From positions 62,001 to 126,000 of the forward strand of contig NZ_QLNV01000003.1 of assembly GCF_003285545.1 (NCBI RefSeq): a DNA stretch of 64,000 bases, read 5' to 3'. This DNA comes from Sinomicrobium soli (GTDB taxonomy: Bacteria > Bacteroidota > Bacteroidia > Flavobacteriales > Flavobacteriaceae). Shown piece after piece: positions 62,431 to 64,000 of this stretch; positions within the stretch are counted from its first letter, which is position 1, and each line of letters starts with the position of its first letter. A model generated the notes under the pieces. That model was given only the letters and a program-made list of their open reading frames with translations, had not been told where the DNA came from and searched no databases. The translations under genes and the position numbers were made by a program.

Positions 62431-62580
62431 TCAGTTCAGTATGGTGTCGAAATGAATCTCTTCATAATCGACCACCTTCAGGGCCCTGGAATAATTGAGG
62501 AGAAAATCGATGGTCTCCTTCCTGGGCTTCATGTTTTTCTGTTCTGCTGCTGAAGACTTTCTGGTGTAAAGGTGTGCCAT
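62431..62580 (-). CDS. 49-residue protein after the ECF sigma gene
   Basis: MAHLYTRKSSAAEQKNMKPR then KETIDFLLNYSRALKVVDYE and a short end. Starts at ATG 62580, 60 bp beyond the sigma-factor stop. No membrane segment. The KPRKETIDFLLNYSRAL pattern is one I associate with short flavobacterial ORFs, of unknown function. It may be co-transcribed and could modulate the sigma factor; no classical anti-sigma (ZAS) motif is seen. Confidence 0.65.
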   Translation of the reverse strand: MAHLYTRKSSAAEQKNMKPRKETIDFLLNYSRALKVVDYEEIHFDTILN

Positions 62581-62639
62581 ATTATTACGTTTGATTTTGC
62601 GATGTGTAATACAAACGTGGCAAACCCCGGCATATTGCA

Positions 62640-63224
62640 TTAATATGTTGTTAAAACTATGTTATTTTTCTCTACCAGCTTTCGCAGATTGATAATTGCA
62701 TAACGCATTCTTCCCAATGCCGTATTGATACTGACCCCGGTGATCTCCGAGATCTCCTTAAAACTCATATCCTTATACATCCTCATCACCAGTACTTCCT
62801 GCTGGTCTTTCGGCAATTCCAGGATGAGTTTTCGCACATCATCCTCTACCTGGTCCTTAATGATCTGTCCTTCGACATTCAGTGAACCATCCCCTATCAC
62901 CGAAAAAATATTGAAATCCTCGTTACCTTCAAATTTAGGCATGCGGGTTCCTTTCCTGAAATGATCTATAATAAGGTTGTGCGCGATACGCATTACCCAG
63001 GGCAGGAATTTCCCCTCCTCGTTATAGGCTCCTCTTTTAAGGGTACGGATAACCTTAATAAAAGTATCCTGAAAAATGTCTTCCGTGATATCCTTGTCAA
63101 AAACCTTGGAAAAAATAAAACTGTAAACTCTTTGGGAATGACGGTTGATAAGTACTTCCAGCGCACTTTCATCGCCGTTAATATAATCTTCTACTAAAAC
63201 AGAATCCTGAAGAAGTTGCTCCAT
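62640..63224 (-). CDS. ECF-type RNA polymerase sigma factor
   Basis: 194 residues from ATG 63224 (MEQLLQDSVLVEDYINGDES). Region 2 (about 30-95, LINRHSQRVYSFIFSKVFDK, DIFQDTFIKVIRTL, LPWVMRIAHNLIIDHFRKG) and region 4 (about 135-190, ILELPKDQQEVLVMRMYKDM, SFKEISEITGVSINTALGRM). Family of short sigma-70 factors; no anti-sigma gene is adjacent. A GTG at 63233 in the same frame is an alternative start. Confidence 0.92.
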   Translation of the reverse strand: MEQLLQDSVLVEDYINGDESALEVLINRHSQRVYSFIFSKVFDKDITEDIFQDTFIKVIRTLKRGAYNEEGKFLPWVMRIAHNLIIDHFRKGTRMPKFEGNEDFNIFSVIGDGSLNVEGQIIKDQVEDDVRKLILELPKDQQEVLVMRMYKDMSFKEISEITGVSINTALGRMRYAIINLRKLVEKNNIVLTTY

Positions 63225-63359
63225 AATAATCACTTTTTTTATACAATTCAGGCCTTCCGTCAGATGGAAAGCACTTAAATTCTCTTTTTAAACTTAAAAT
63301 TTAAAAACTCAAAAAGTAATTTTATGGTATACGCGCTACTGTTTTAACGTTTTGCTGGC

Positions 63360-63367
63360 CAAATATA
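63360..63367 (-). promoter_or_regulatory. Promoter -7 box for the ECF sigma gene
   Basis: The minus strand reads TATATTTG, a full TAnnTTTG match, giving a leader of about 130 nt. Confidence 0.5.
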
Positions 63368-63695
63368 ATAACATTCCTTAAATATATGCAAATATTATAT
63401 GGTAATTTAATGTTTCAACACGAATAAGCTTAATATAAATAACTAAAATACAGTTAATTACACCCTATATTGTTTAAGCGTCTTTTTTGTGCGAAGCACA
63501 AAGAAGGATTCTTCTGACTTCGATTGCAGGTTGCAGGTTTCAAATCATAGTTCATAACTCCGAACTCATAGCATAGCTGTAATTTATAGCTTTAATGACA
63601 CTGCGTACAAACCATAATACCCTGATCGCAATGATTTTAATGACGCTTCAGGCTAAAATCAAACACAGTACTTTTAAATTCCTCTCATTATCCCT

Positions 63696-63703
63696 TATCT
63701 TTG
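63696..63703 (+). promoter_or_regulatory. Promoter -7 box for uvrA
   Basis: TATCTTTG, a full TAnnTTTG match, 20 bp before the ATG at 63723, so the leader would be short. Confidence 0.6.
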
Positions 63704-63722
63704 TATTTTTCCTTATTTCGCT

Positions 63723-64000
63723 ATGACAGACATATTGGCACTCGATCCCAGGCATCACATACTCATAAAGGGGGCAAAACTCCACAATCTCAGGAACATT
63801 AATGTCGCCATACCCCGTAACAGGCTGGTTGTCATTACCGGACTTTCCGGTTCGGGAAAATCCAGCCTGGCCTTCGATACCCTGTATGCCGAAGGGCAGC
63901 GCAGGTATGTGGAGAGCCTTTCTTCCTATGCACGGCAGTTTCTCGGGAGGCTGGACAAACCCAAGGTAGATTACATCCGGGGGATCGCCCCGGCCATAGC
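63723..64000 (+). CDS. uvrA: Excinuclease ABC subunit A, N-terminal part
   Basis: Nucleotide-excision repair damage sensor. The first 92 codons are visible: [20 protein letters not shown], Walker [21 protein letters not shown], then [19 protein letters not shown] and [16 protein letters not shown]. Frame is open at the window end. Confidence 0.96.
   Translation, partial: MTDILALDPRHHILIKGAKLHNLRNINVAIPRNRLVVITGLSGSGKSSLAFDTLYAEGQRRYVESLSSYARQFLGRLDKPKVDYIRGIAPAI

Larger units (their letters stand above)
63234..63722. other. 489-bp gene-free stretch between sigma and uvrA
   Basis: AT-rich. It holds the sigma promoter box (63360-63367), a dispersed repeat copy (63523-63572, with TTGCAGGTTGCAGGTTTCAA and AACTCCGAACTCATAG, inverted relative to 45922) and the uvrA box (63696). 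No ORF is credible. Confidence 0.5.

Noticed and set aside
1-64000. CRISPR arrays, transposases, phage genes or an origin
   Set aside because: No regularly spaced direct repeats with unique spacers, no transposase or integrase motifs and no dnaA-box cluster were seen.

Overview
The window looks like a chromosomal piece of a Flavobacteriaceae-type Bacteroidota. The grounds are the many TAnnTTTG promoter boxes with little use of Shine-Dalgarno sites, the gene families present (long-form GAPDH, LytTR/2TM signalling, flavobacterial DPP IV, DUF5107-TPR, clade II-type NosZ), and the style of the intergenic repeats. I cannot name a genus from the sequence alone.

Layout. 1-3.5 kb: a truncated DUF72 gene, a secreted dipeptidyl peptidase IV and a dead VOC gene. 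3.5-10.6 kb: a siderophore-type uptake locus with two half-size ABC proteins, a TonB receptor and a divergent AraC regulator. About 11.1 kb: tRNA-Arg. 11.3-20.1 kb: a sugar locus (DUF5107-TPR protein, sugar:H+ symporter, GH2 lipoprotein, AraC regulator). 20.5-22.8 kb: panE and a ClC protein. 22.9-42.6 kb: an anaerobic/NO/N2O region. 42.7-55.6 kb: housekeeping genes (rpsA, aroB, GAPDH, trmD, galK, galT) with a MNT/HepT pair, a metallophosphatase, SodC and a LETM1-like protein. 55.6-64 kb: LytTR two-component genes, ABC-F, Bcp, Nth, an ECF sigma factor and the start of uvrA.

The most interesting part is 22.9-42.6 kb. It holds quinol NO reductase with Ric, anaerobic ribonucleotide reductase, a nos cluster (cytochrome c, NosZ, membrane protein, NosL, NosD, NosF, NosY) running on into nadA, nadB and a heme-copper-oxidase-like membrane protein, a Crp/Fnr regulator, and a small membrane protein. 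Four palindromes of the form TATGA-N6-TCATA (two of them with one mismatch) lie in front of five transcription units. In all five the palindrome centre is exactly 36.5 nt from the last base of a TAnnTTTG-like box, which would put it near -41.5. One palindrome serves two divergent units (nos and the thioredoxin-nrdD-nrdG group), and two lie between the regulator gene and its divergent neighbour. I infer a local regulon, probably controlled by the Crp/Fnr protein at 41043-41648.

In the same region nrdD is split. The 708-residue body stops right after its zinc site, and the glycyl-radical tail is a separate 50-codon ORF (26891-27043) 631 bp downstream, beyond a block of dispersed repeats and overlapping nrdG. 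No nitrite reductase is seen in the window, so it supports only NO to N2O to N2. All functions are read from motifs and family knowledge; no database search was run.
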